From assembly GCA_030432255.1 (NCBI GenBank), contig JAUIHS010000010.1:87928-151927 (forward strand): 64,000 nucleotides of DNA, written 5' to 3'. Positions 44,056-52,162 of the stretch are shown here, in pieces (the stretch's first letter is position 1; every line of letters starts with the position of its first letter). The notes under the pieces are model-generated. The model did not search any database and was not told where the DNA came from. It saw nothing but the letters and a program-made list of their open reading frames with translations. A program made the translations under genes and the position numbers. Origin of the DNA: Phycisphaerae bacterium. Its GTDB lineage: Bacteria > Planctomycetota > Phycisphaerae > Phycisphaerales > UBA1924.

Positions 44056-45303
44056 ATGATCATCCAGGGACACATCCTGACAGACCCCTCGCGCCCGCCC
44101 ATGCCCGGCTGGATCCGGTTACAGGACCGTCGCATCGCCGAACTCAATGAAGGCCCCCCTCCCGCCGATGCCATGCCGCCCACCTCGGGCGGACCACACA
44201 CGCTCATCACCCCCGCCTTCATCGATGCCCATATGCACTTCCCGCAGATCGACTCCGTCGGCTGCGATGGCCTCCCGCTCCTCGAGTGGCTTCAGACCGT
44301 CATCTTCCCCGCCGAGACCTGGTGGGGACAGGGCGGCGCACATGCCATGATGCGCACCGCCGCCCACCGACTCACCCGCCAGGGCACCGGCGGCGTCGCC
44401 GCCTACCTCACCTCACACGCCGACATCAATCACTCCGTCCTGTCCCGCCTCGCAGGCGAGACCAACCTCCGCTTCATCACCGGCCGCGTCGGCATGGACC
44501 GCAACGCACCCGACGCCCTCACCGCGACTGACCTCGAGCGCGCTCGACGCCGTCCCATCCCATCCCCCATGCTCGCGCAGCCGGACGGCGTCCCGACCGA
44601 TGACCATCGCCGGCGAATCAGCCTCAATCCACGCTTCGCCGTCTCATGCACCGACGAACTGCTCGCTGAATTCGGCTGGGCCGCGAAGGACAACCCCAAT
44701 TGCTTCATCCAGACGCACCTCTCGGAGTCCATCCCCGAGTGCGACTTCATCCGCGAACTCTTCCCGGATGACCCCCACTACACCGGGGTCTACGACCGCT
44801 TCGGACTCCTCCACGAGCGCACCATCCTCGCCCACTGCGTCCATCTCACGCGCCCGGAATGGGAACTCATCAACGAACGCCGCGCCATCATCGCGCACTG
44901 CCCCCAGGCCAACACGTTCCTCGAATCCGGACTCTTCGACCTCGATGCCGCACGCGACCATGACATCCGGCTCGCACTCGGCACCGATCTCGCCGCCGGT
45001 GCAGATGTCGCCATGCCGCGAGTCGCACGCGCCATGATCGAAACCGCCAAGGCCCGCCGCCTCTGCGCCGTCGGCGGCAAGCACATCCCCACGCCCCCCG
45101 AAGCATGGAACATGATCACGCGGGGCAATGCCGACCTGCTCGACTGGCCTGACGCCGGTCGCATCGAAGTCGGCGCCGCCGCAGATCTCCTCCTCCTCCG
45201 TATCCCGGAGACGTGGTACGACGAACACCTCGTCGGACGCCTCATCTACAACTGGGACGCCGAACTGATCGAGAAGCGGATCTTCGATGGGGTGGAGGCG
45301 TAG
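44056..45303 (+). CDS. guaD: Guanine deaminase (amidohydrolase family)
   Basis: Hydrolyses guanine to xanthine and ammonia in purine salvage or breakdown. The product has 415 residues. It has the zinc site FIDAHMHFPQ near residue 60, the guanine-deaminase block SVGCDGLPLLEWLQTVIFPA with the E of PAETWW, THLSESIPECDF (His), ILAHCVHLTRPEWEL (His) and LALGTDLAAG (Asp). The start chosen is ATG 44056 (MIIQGHILTDPSRPPMPGWI), since the 14 codons upstream look unlike protein; no clear Shine-Dalgarno is seen. It stands alone, divergent from the citrate synthase unit. Confidence 0.87.
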   Translation: MIIQGHILTDPSRPPMPGWIRLQDRRIAELNEGPPPADAMPPTSGGPHTLITPAFIDAHMHFPQIDSVGCDGLPLLEWLQTVIFPAETWWGQGGAHAMMRTAAHRLTRQGTGGVAAYLTSHADINHSVLSRLAGETNLRFITGRVGMDRNAPDALTATDLERARRRPIPSPMLAQPDGVPTDDHRRRISLNPRFAVSCTDELLAEFGWAAKDNPNCFIQTHLSESIPECDFIRELFPDDPHYTGVYDRFGLLHERTILAHCVHLTRPEWELINERRAIIAHCPQANTFLESGLFDLDAARDHDIRLALGTDLAAGADVAMPRVARAMIETAKARRLCAVGGKHIPTPPEAWNMITRGNADLLDWPDAGRIEVGAAADLLLLRIPETWYDEHLVGRLIYNWDAELIEKRIFDGVEA

Positions 45304-45384
45304 GAGGTCCCCGCTCCGGGCGAGCGCCGAAGCGGATCAGATCTCAATGGAACGGAAGCGCGGGAATGGTCATGCCCCGGGTAT

Positions 45385-45858
45385 TCAACCCCGCATGCCG
45401 GATGCCGGCTGACCGGTGCCCGATCCCGCCGCAGCGACCTGACGCGGCCGCCCGAACCGGTTCACGAAGATCGTTCCCACGCATACCGCGAGGATCACCG
45501 TGAGGGGAACCCACGAGCTCGCGCCCGCCTGCCACAGCGAGATCGCGCTGATGCTCGCGGCGGTCCACATCACGACCAGCGTCGCGATCCGCACCCGTGT
45601 CGGCATCACCGCACCGGGCTGGAGGTAGACGAGGAAGGGACGGAACAGGCGACTTTCCCGGATCAGGCGCCGCTCCAACCACGGACAACTCCGCGCGAAG
45701 CACCAGCACGCGACAATCAGGAAGACCGTCGTCGGCAGTCCGGGCACGAACGCCCCCAACGCTCCCAGACCAACACATGCCAGCCCGACCAGGACCAGCA
45801 CCCACCGCGTCATGGCGTTCATGGGCGTCTTCGGAATGTTGTTGGGGCAGTTCGGCAT
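45385..45858 (-). CDS. DUF454 (YbaN) family inner-membrane protein
   Basis: The product has up to 157 residues. Family text is ALGAFVPGLPTTVFLIVACW followed by CFARSCPWLERRLI and RLFRPFLVYLQPGAVMPTRV, matching YbaN/DUF454. About three to four membrane segments are present. Homologues usually begin just before the first helix, so ATG 45822 or 45813 (MNAMTRWVLVLVG) may be the real start rather than 45858. The function of the family is unknown. The C-terminal ~20 residues are polar and not conserved. Confidence 0.8.
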   Translation of the reverse strand: MPNCPNNIPKTPMNAMTRWVLVLVGLACVGLGALGAFVPGLPTTVFLIVACWCFARSCPWLERRLIRESRLFRPFLVYLQPGAVMPTRVRIATLVVMWTAASISAISLWQAGASSWVPLTVILAVCVGTIFVNRFGRPRQVAAAGSGTGQPASGMRG

Positions 45859-46080
45859 GAAATCACTGAATCGGCGTTTCCACCGAGGCAGCTACCTGCA
45901 TATGCGAAAGGTCGTCGAAACAAGTGCCACGGACCGTGACAACCCCGCGCCCAAGCACCACATCGGCCGACAAACGGCCCCACAACTGTAGCATCTGAAG
46001 TTCTTTTGGTGCGGAGGTGGGACAGGGTGGATGGCGGGATTGAGGGAAAGGGGTGGAGGAGGATGTTAGGGGCACGAAGA

Positions 46081-46110
46081 AGGTATTGGGGATTGGATGT
46101 TGGGGGTTCG
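46081..46110. repeat. Heptamer-type low-complexity repeat, G-rich on the plus strand (left of the S23 gene)
   Basis: Reads GGTATTGGGGATTGGATG then TTGGGGGTT, degenerate units of the TGTTGGG heptamer. It is the reverse complement in kind of the C-rich copy at 46560-46605. Over a 23-base alignment 18 positions agree, so the two form an imperfect inverted pair around the S23-type gene. Confidence 0.5.
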
Positions 46111-46138
46111 CGGCTCTCCTTGGTCCTGCCTCGCTTAC

Positions 46139-46516
46139 CTATCGGCCGCGCCCCTTGTGCTCGAGCCGCCTGATCAGGCCCCCCAGCAATCGGCCACACT
46201 CACCGAGGGCATCGTGACAGCGCATGCCCTCGTCACGACTGAGCAATCCCTAGTCCTCACCGATCCGGACCAGCGTCCGCACCTCGAAGAGCGAGCCGCG
46301 AGAGATGTACAGAAACCTCAGGAAATCGGCCCGCGACCCGCGGCCGCGGCCTTCGGCGATGTTGCAGGCGATCGATACCGCCGCCCGTCGCAGTTGAGAC
46401 CGCAGGCCAAAGACCTCGTCTTTGGGAAACGCCCTCGTCACCTCGTAGACGAGGTTTGCGACAGCCACTGCGCGCTGCCAGACCAACAGATCTTCAAATG
46501 TACGAATCTCCCCCAT
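46139..46516 (-). pseudogene. Four-helix-bundle protein (S23 / 23S rRNA intervening-sequence type) interrupted by an in-frame TAG
   Basis: It starts at ATG 46514-46516 behind GGAGG at six bases. It reads MGEIRTFEDLLVWQRAVAVA, FGLRSQLRRAAVSIACNIAE and GRGRGSRADFLRFLYISRGS, the diagnostic text of the S23/IVP family. A TAG at 46250-46252 stops the frame after ...VRIGED. The same frame then continues GLLSRDEGMRCHDALGECGR, LLGGLIRRLEHKGRGR and stops at 46139-46141, which is the expected C-terminal helix. So a Leu-type codon seems to have become TAG, and the full protein would be ~125 residues. The truncated 88-residue form lacks the fourth helix. Heptamer repeats flank it in opposite orientation. 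Confidence 0.8.
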
Positions 46517-46559
46517 GTCAATCCTCCGGAAGTGGAAAGCGACAACCATACAACAGATG

Positions 46560-46605
46560 TTCCCAACACCCAACACCTAAGACCTAACCCCTGAGAGCCA
46601 ACCCT
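46560..46605. repeat. Heptamer-type low-complexity repeat, C-rich on the plus strand (right of the S23 gene)
   Basis: Reads TTCCCAACACCCAACACC then TAAGACCTAACCCC, degenerate CCCAACA units. It fills the gap between the S23-type gene start and the end of the DUF5916 gene and touches the DUF5916 stop codon. Confidence 0.5.
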
Positions 46606-48772
46606 AGAACCGAACCGTCGCCCCCACCTTCACACTCAACTCCGCTCCCTGCCCACGCCAGTCGAAGAAGTCATCCCCCGTCTCAACCCCATGATTCAAG
46701 ACAACAAACACATCCTGGCCCGGACTCACGATCCAGTGCAGGCGACTGTTCAAGCCGATCGAATCGGAGACGTTGTCGTACTGAATCAGGTTGTTCCAGG
46801 TCAGCCGCGGCGTGAAACTCACGTTGATGCGCACGCGCCCAAGGTCGCGCTCGAATTCGCCCTCTGCGAGGTCGATGTCGTTGTGCTCGAAACTGAAGGA
46901 CATCAGCAGCCGCGGCGAGGGGCGCCATGTGACCCCCACTTCCGATCGAATCAGATCGCCGGTGTAGAAGTCCCCCGCCTCGAGGTCCCCGTACGCACTC
47001 ACCGGGCGGATTGAACTCGTCGACACACCGGCACCGAATCGGTTGAACGTGTACGACCCCGGCGCAATCACCACGCCATCGGAGATCTCGAAGTTGCTCG
47101 TCGGGACCTCGCGGCGGATTTGGTGTCGCACTGACACCGAGTCACCCGCATTGTTGACCCACGTGATCGTCGGGACCGTCAGCGTCCCGGTATCCATCTC
47201 GTTGCTCAGCGTCGTGAACATGCTCCCGTTCACGCGCACATCCATGTAGCGCAGCGCACCCGGCGCATTCCCTGCCTGCACGGGACGATGGCGATATCGA
47301 AAGTTCGTGTTGTACTCGTGGCGACCGGCCCGACTGACGAACCCCAGCGCCGGGTTGTATTCCTCCCCGATGCGGGCGAAGAAGCCGTTCCATTCGAAAC
47401 GATCACTGGCGTACCCGATGCGACCCCCGATCGCCGAACCATCTCCCGACCGGTCGGAACTCTCAGTCACCTGCGCCCACAGGTTCGCCGTCACGACACC
47501 GCCGTGATCAGCAAAGCGCTCACTGTCCCGGAAATTGAAGTCCGCACCGACGAGCGTGTTCTCCTCGTTGGCCTGTGGGTTGCCGTTGGTCACGATCGCG
47601 CCGAGCGTCGACTCCTCACCCACGTTGGTCTGCACGCGGCCGACGGTCAGCCACTTCGCCTCCACATCACGCACCTCGCCGGTCCGCACCGTCAGCAAGC
47701 CGATGTTCACGTCATCAACCCGCCCCGTCAGTTTCGCGCCCACCTCCAGGTCCACCTCGCGCCCACCGACGATGCCGATTCGCCGCGAGAAGAACGGGAG
47801 CGGACTCGAACGGATCCCGCCGAAGTTGAAAATCCCCGAGTCCTGAAGGAAGAAGTCACGCTTCTCGGGAAAGAAGAGCGGAAATCGTGTGAGGTTCACG
47901 CGTCGGGAGTCGACTTCAGTCTCGGCGAAGTCCGTGTTGTAAGTCAGCGTGAAGGTGAGATTCGGCGTGAGTCGGAACGACACATCGCCGCCCACATCAA
48001 AGTCCGTATCGCCCTCCTCTTCGCGATATGTGAACGTCGTATACGGCTTCACCTCGACACCAAGCCCCACCGCCAGGTCATCGAGACCGACAAGTCGGCC
48101 CGTGTCCGTCATTGAAGCGATGCCGCGTGACAGCTTCGGCGAAGCCCATCGCACTGACTCATTCTCGCGTCGGATCTGTCGCTCGATGTTGAAGCCCCAT
48201 GCACCGAGTGATGGGTCGAACGCCACCGTCTTTGACGGAATCGCGATCTCAGCCGTCCAGCCGAGTTCATCGATTGTCGTCCTTGCGTACCAGATCCCAT
48301 CCCATTCGGAACGCGTCCGATCGTTGTCTTCAATCAGCGCATCCAGCTTCGCGCCCGCCGCCCCGACCGTGAACAGGTAACCGCTGCGCTGGTTCAGGAA
48401 GGTATCCAGCACAATCGTGATGCTGTCGTCCGAACCGACACCACCATCCCGCTGCATCTGCGTCGCGATGATGCCGGAGGGATCCTCATCGAAGCAACGG
48501 ACCCCGATGTACAGGGCATCATCATCGCGCAGCACCCGGAACTCCGTCCGCTGACTCGGCGGCGCCCCCTCAACCGGCGATCGCTGCCGGAAGTTCGAGA
48601 TCGCCTCCGCCTCCGACCACGCCGCTTCATCCAGACGACCGTCAATCACCGGCGCCTCGCCAACCACCAGCGCCGGCACACTGTACGACGACGACACAAC
48701 AGCATCGTCCGCCGCGACACCCGGCGCCGTCAGCACACTCCCCAGCAGCACTAGCCAGACCGATCTCTTCAC
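46604..48772 (-). CDS. Outer-membrane-type protein with N-terminal CBM9-like domain and DUF5916 barrel
   Basis: A 722-residue exported protein. The signal peptide from GTG 48770-48772 is VKRSVWLVLLGSVLTAPGVA. Residues ~30-210 resemble the carbohydrate-binding family 9-like fold (PVIDGRLDEAAWSEAEAIS, FRVLRDDDALYIGVRCFDED, GWTAEIAIPSKTVAF). The rest matches the DUF5916 pattern, with FPLFFPEKRDFFLQDSGIFN followed by many amphipathic strands and a terminal aromatic residue, as in an outer-membrane beta barrel. Function is unknown; related proteins sit with peptidases or glycan genes. The frame is open 60 codons further upstream, but that part is partly heptamer repeat, so the shorter start is preferred. 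No strong Shine-Dalgarno is seen. Confidence 0.78.
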   Translation of the reverse strand: MKRSVWLVLLGSVLTAPGVAADDAVVSSSYSVPALVVGEAPVIDGRLDEAAWSEAEAISNFRQRSPVEGAPPSQRTEFRVLRDDDALYIGVRCFDEDPSGIIATQMQRDGGVGSDDSITIVLDTFLNQRSGYLFTVGAAGAKLDALIEDNDRTRSEWDGIWYARTTIDELGWTAEIAIPSKTVAFDPSLGAWGFNIERQIRRENESVRWASPKLSRGIASMTDTGRLVGLDDLAVGLGVEVKPYTTFTYREEEGDTDFDVGGDVSFRLTPNLTFTLTYNTDFAETEVDSRRVNLTRFPLFFPEKRDFFLQDSGIFNFGGIRSSPLPFFSRRIGIVGGREVDLEVGAKLTGRVDDVNIGLLTVRTGEVRDVEAKWLTVGRVQTNVGEESTLGAIVTNGNPQANEENTLVGADFNFRDSERFADHGGVVTANLWAQVTESSDRSGDGSAIGGRIGYASDRFEWNGFFARIGEEYNPALGFVSRAGRHEYNTNFRYRHRPVQAGNAPGALRYMDVRVNGSMFTTLSNEMDTGTLTVPTITWVNNAGDSVSVRHQIRREVPTSNFEISDGVVIAPGSYTFNRFGAGVSTSSIRPVSAYGDLEAGDFYTGDLIRSEVGVTWRPSPRLLMSFSFEHNDIDLAEGEFERDLGRVRINVSFTPRLTWNNLIQYDNVSDSIGLNSRLHWIVSPGQDVFVVLNHGVETGDDFFDWRGQGAELSVKVGATVRF

Positions 48773-48929
48773 CTGCACGGGTTCCGCAACGCCTTCAGGG
48801 TTCCATGGGGTGCACAGCCTAACAGCCCATCCGAGTGTGGGCGGCAAGAGCAGGAGAACAGCTGAGCAGGAGGAAACAAAGCGGAGCGGCAGCTCCTCAA
48901 CTTGAATGCCAACGGCAATCCACCCCGAT

Positions 48930-48989
48930 TCCCAACTCCCAACTCCCAACACCTAACTCCTAACACCTAATCCCGACCCCCAACTCCTC
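48930..48989. repeat. Heptamer-type repeat between the anmK end and the DUF5916 gene
   Basis: About 60 bp of TCCCAACTCCCAACTCCC, AACACCTAACTCCTAACACC type units (CCCAACT/CCTAACA heptamers), C-rich on the plus strand. It abuts the anmK stop codon. Confidence 0.6.
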
Positions 48990-50102
48990 CTACCCCGTCC
49001 ACGTCCCCGCAACCACCGCACCCTCGCGACGACCCGTCACCGCCGGCAACGTCGTCTCCCCACCACGCATCGCCACACCACCCAGCACCGCCATGCACAC
49101 CGCCTCCCGGTACGCCGACGGAACACCCATCGCATCACTCAACAACACGTCGCCGGAACACGACGCACCAATCGCCGACACCAACGCCCCGTTCCGAACG
49201 CCACCGCCCGCGAGGATCACCGGGTCCGCGGCACCCACCGCCGCACCAATACACCGCCCGATCGCCGTGCACGCCGATGCGCACACATCCCCCGCCGATC
49301 GCGCACCTCGATGTGCGGCCTCCACCCACGCCGCCATTTCGTCCCCGGTCCCCAGACTCCGCCCCCCCTGTCGCTGTGCCGTCAGCAACGCCACCAGTGA
49401 GTCGACGAGTTCGTCAACCGGCTTCCCGGATGCGGCCGCCGCGCCGTCCTGATCGAACGCCTGCCCGAGCATCCGTCGCGCCACGCCATCGAGCACCTGG
49501 TTGCACGCACACACATCGAAACCGCGCACCGGGTCCCCCAGCAGTGTCACGTTGCAGAACCCCCCGAGATTCACCACCGCCCCCCGCGGCGACCGCGCGC
49601 CGAACAGCATCGCATCAGCCAACGGCGTGATCGGCGCCCCCTCACCGCCCAGCGCCAGGTCACCCTGCCGAAGATCCGACAACACCCGCACACCCAGCGC
49701 AGCCGCAATCGGCACGGGATTCAGCAACTGCCACGACCGCCGCGGCGTCCCCCCGTGAAACACCGTCTGCCCGTGCGCCACCACAAGATCAACTTCCTCG
49801 ATCTCTTCCAGCAACGGCCGCAGACACGCAACATGCACCTCCCCCAACCGCCAAGCCATCTCCGCAATCCGCCCCGCGTCCACCGCAACTCCCGAAGCCA
49901 ACTCGCGCAACCCATCCCCGAGCGCACCGAATCCGACCGAGTGCGTCCCGACAACATCAACATCGCAGCCGCCGGCAACATCAACCCGACACAACGCCGC
50001 GTCAACCCCATCCAGACTCGTCCCGGACATACAACCGGCAATCAGAAGCGGCTGTTTCAAGTCTGCGCTCCGCTTTTGGCGGCAATGTGCAGAAGGATGC
50101 AC
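48990..50102 (-). CDS. anmK: Anhydro-N-acetylmuramic acid kinase
   Basis: Phosphorylates and opens 1,6-anhydro-MurNAc released in peptidoglycan turnover, giving MurNAc-6-P. The 370-residue length is typical. The signature is GCMSGTSLDGVDAALCRV near residue 23, then VVAHGQTVFHGGTPRRSWQL, SDLRQGDLALGGEGAPITPL, VVNLGGFCNVTLL and VILAGGGVRNGAL. The ASKHA-fold ATP sites are all present. The start is GTG 50100-50102. It lies 27 bp after the secreted hypothetical gene on the same strand. No MurQ was seen nearby. Confidence 0.92.
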   Translation of the reverse strand: MHPSAHCRQKRSADLKQPLLIAGCMSGTSLDGVDAALCRVDVAGGCDVDVVGTHSVGFGALGDGLRELASGVAVDAGRIAEMAWRLGEVHVACLRPLLEEIEEVDLVVAHGQTVFHGGTPRRSWQLLNPVPIAAALGVRVLSDLRQGDLALGGEGAPITPLADAMLFGARSPRGAVVNLGGFCNVTLLGDPVRGFDVCACNQVLDGVARRMLGQAFDQDGAAAASGKPVDELVDSLVALLTAQRQGGRSLGTGDEMAAWVEAAHRGARSAGDVCASACTAIGRCIGAAVGAADPVILAGGGVRNGALVSAIGASCSGDVLLSDAMGVPSAYREAVCMAVLGGVAMRGGETTLPAVTGRREGAVVAGTWTG

Positions 50103-50129
50103 GGGTTAGCAAACACACCCTGATCCTCC

Positions 50130-51308
50130 CTATGGGCACTCCCATTGCCCCTGCTCATCCCATCGAAGAACAGGATCGATCCGAATCCGGGTTCTTTCTT
50201 CCTTAGGTGCCACAACAAATACCAGTTGTACCTCGTGTCTGAATGTTGCCGACCTGATGCTCCCGTGGACCATGGCTTTCCGCCCAGCGCATTCGTGGGA
50301 CAGTCCACCGTTGTTGCCGAACACCGAGTTCGCAAAGATGATCTGATCGCCCGCGCGACCATCCCACCCAAACGCGAGCATCTGCCTGCGATCATTCTCA
50401 AAGCGGCTGAGGTACACCGCCACCGGGGTCACACACATGCCGCCGCCGGCTGCCTCTCCGATTTCCTCCGGCAGGCGTGTCAATCCATCACTCTCGACTT
50501 CGATCAATGCGGACTTGACCTGACGCCCCAGGACAGATTCGGCGGGCGCCTCGATGACGGCTGGCTCCTCGATTCGAATCGAGAATGTCTCCGACCGCTG
50601 CTCCGCACCGAACACCGTCAAGTAGATTTCCCTCTCCTGTGCTCCTCTCACGGGCAGGATGTACGCCAATCGTCCGAACAACTGCGCCGGCAGTTGCTCT
50701 CGCTCGGTCTTGTCACCCGAGTTGATGATCATGAAGTGGCCCGTCGTATCCTCATCAAAGCGAAGGTACGCAGGCTTGTGGAGGGGAATTCTGAACCGGT
50801 ACGTGTGCGAAGCACCGGCTTGCTGCCCCTTCAGCCGCCCTTTGAACTGGCTCCCTACACGGACATCCTTGACAGTCTCGACAACACCGGTCATCGAACT
50901 CTCGTTGATCGGCAGAAAGCAGGAAACCTGGATGATCATGTCTCTCGGTGTATCGAATTCGGATGACACTGAAAGACTGATCCGGCCCGCTGTCTCGGTC
51001 CGGAACTCCTTCCGGATCAGTTCACCGCGCCGCGCATCAGCTGTCAGCTGGCGATCGTCGAAGCTGATCTTCAACTGCGGTGAAAACGTATCCGCTCGTG
51101 CCAATACCAGATAGACATGGCCTGCTCGGCCCTCCAGGGAGAACTCTGCAACATCATTCACGTAGTCAGAACTGCTCAGGTTGAACGTCTCTTGCGAAAT
51201 CGCGACCGACAGATCCGCTGACTGGAGGACAGCCTGTGCCAGTACAATCCGATCGAACACGAGAGTGAACAGAAGGATCATGGCAAGCGAGAGAGTCCGC
51301 TGACCCAT
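50130..51308 (-). CDS. Secreted protein of unknown function, PPC-like beta domains
   Basis: A 392-residue exported protein. The signal peptide is MGQRTLSLAMILLFTLVFDR... to VLAQA. The body is mostly beta. Two related stretches (FSLEGRAGHVYLVLARADTF..LKISFDD and FKGRLKGQQAGASHTYRFRI..YLRFDEDTTG) resemble bacterial pre-peptidase C-terminal-like sandwich domains. The C-terminal third (FGWDGRAGDQIIFANSVFGN, APKEERTRIRIDPVLRWDEQ) is of unknown type. The ATG 51306-51308 has AAAGGAG at six bases. Base composition is slightly less GC-rich than its neighbours. No family was assigned with confidence. Confidence 0.7.
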   Translation of the reverse strand: MGQRTLSLAMILLFTLVFDRIVLAQAVLQSADLSVAISQETFNLSSSDYVNDVAEFSLEGRAGHVYLVLARADTFSPQLKISFDDRQLTADARRGELIRKEFRTETAGRISLSVSSEFDTPRDMIIQVSCFLPINESSMTGVVETVKDVRVGSQFKGRLKGQQAGASHTYRFRIPLHKPAYLRFDEDTTGHFMIINSGDKTEREQLPAQLFGRLAYILPVRGAQEREIYLTVFGAEQRSETFSIRIEEPAVIEAPAESVLGRQVKSALIEVESDGLTRLPEEIGEAAGGGMCVTPVAVYLSRFENDRRQMLAFGWDGRAGDQIIFANSVFGNNGGLSHECAGRKAMVHGSIRSATFRHEVQLVFVVAPKEERTRIRIDPVLRWDEQGQWECP

Positions 51309-51392
51309 GACAGGCTCCTTTCGTGTGTTGGACCCCTTGCGAGCATACACGAGCATGATAGGGAGACTCAAGAAGCTCACGTCGGTTCCGCC

Positions 51393-51436
51393 CCAAAACA
51401 AAGAGCCCGCGGCAGGCATCAACCCACCGCGGGCTC
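51393..51436 (-). terminator. Terminator-like hairpin 1, minus strand
   Basis: A 10-bp perfect stem GAGCCCGCGG/CCGCGGGCTC (51403-51412, 51427-51436), followed on the minus strand by TTTGTTTT. It lies upstream of the secreted hypothetical gene (start 51308), so it would end a transcript arriving from beyond 51436. Confidence 0.7.
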
Positions 51437-51590
51437 CTCACGAATCACGCAGGAACACAAGTGTTGTCTCGGACGCCGCGGCGGGGAGAGTGGTTTGAGG
51501 TCTTTGGATGAGGCGCCGCCGCGGCTGCCGACCTGCTCTGCCTGTCATGAAGAGTGCGGGGCGCGTCAGCCGGATCTTGCACTTCAGGTC

Positions 51591-51629
51591 GCAAAAAAGA
51601 AAGAAAGCCCACGCCCCGGAATGGCGTGG
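51591..51629 (-). terminator. Terminator-like hairpin 2, minus strand
   Basis: Stem CCACGCC/GGCGTGG (51609-51615, 51623-51629) with a seven-base loop, then GCTTTCTTTCTTTTTTGC on the minus strand, a long U-rich tract. No minus-strand gene lies directly upstream. Confidence 0.65.
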
Positions 51630-51776
51630 ACTCCAAGAGAGAGAGAGATGGGGATCGACTTCGTCCGTCCGAGCGTGCCGCCCCCGCCAACCGGCCCGAA
51701 GGAACTGAGTCGACACCCAAGAGAGACACCCACCCGTCAGGCGCGCGCCACTTCATCCGCGGAATCCACTGAGTCC

Positions 51777-51820
51777 CCAAATACCCAATAACCAACACCC
51801 AACACCCAACACCCAACGCC
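51777..51820. repeat. Heptamer repeat, three perfect ACACCCA units plus degenerate flanks
   Basis: Contains ACACCCA three times in a row, preceded by CCAAATACCCAATAACCA. It is C-rich on the plus strand and belongs to the same family as the copies near 46.1, 46.6, 48.9 and 62.96 kb. Confidence 0.65.
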
Positions 51821-51846
51821 CTCACCCCGGCCTCAGGCCGTGGGCG

Positions 51847-51878
51847 CAAAAAGAAACGCCGCACCGAAGTGCGACGCT
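51847..51878 (-). terminator. Terminator-like hairpin 3 with UUCG loop, minus strand
   Basis: On the minus strand a ~10-bp stem (two G-U pairs) closes a TTCG tetraloop and is followed by TTTCTTTTTG. It is a textbook intrinsic terminator. Only ~280 bp separate it from the start of the oppositely oriented miaB gene, leaving room for a small RNA but not for a clear protein. Confidence 0.7.
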
Positions 51879-52162
51879 CTGGCTCGGATGCCGCGCTCAA
51901 GATGGGCCGTCGCGCGACACCGGACAACCTGTTGAGTTCTTACGAAGGCCCGCCATGGAAGCCCGGAAGTTCAACTCACCTATGAACTACCTTAGTCAGC
52001 CATGGACCGGAACTTCAAGCGTCAACGCGGCCCCCGGAATGAAAAGAGGCAATAGAACCTTGACAAAAAATCGTCACCCTGACCACCCGCGGGGGGATCG
52101 GACCGGGGGGTTCACCGCCATGCTGGTCCGCCGCCTCCCGTCTTCGTACACTGGTCGGTCCC

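Larger units (their letters stand above)
51309..52162. other. Long intergenic region with three minus-strand terminator-like hairpins and a heptamer repeat
   Basis: About 850 bp without a convincing protein gene. Short open frames on both strands have no start signal or family text. It contains terminator-like hairpins at 51393-51436, 51591-51629 and 51847-51878, all with U-tracts on the minus strand. It also has AACAC-AA-GTGTT (51454-51465), a GA-dinucleotide run near 51637-51649 and a heptamer repeat at 51777-51820. Between 51880 and the miaB start nothing gene-like is seen. TTGACA at about 52060-52065 on the plus strand has no matching -10. Confidence 0.5.

Noticed and set aside
48773..48952. 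Longer start for the DUF5916 protein (60 extra codons)
   Set aside because: The first codons are translated heptamer repeat (MLGVGSWESG type), and a second hydrophobic stretch would precede the real signal peptide. The GTG at 48772 gives a normal exported protein.
51438..51927. Small minus-strand frames of 92 and 160 codons between the hairpins
   Set aside because: They run through terminator stems and heptamer repeats, lack ribosome-binding sites and have no family text. A non-coding explanation fits better.
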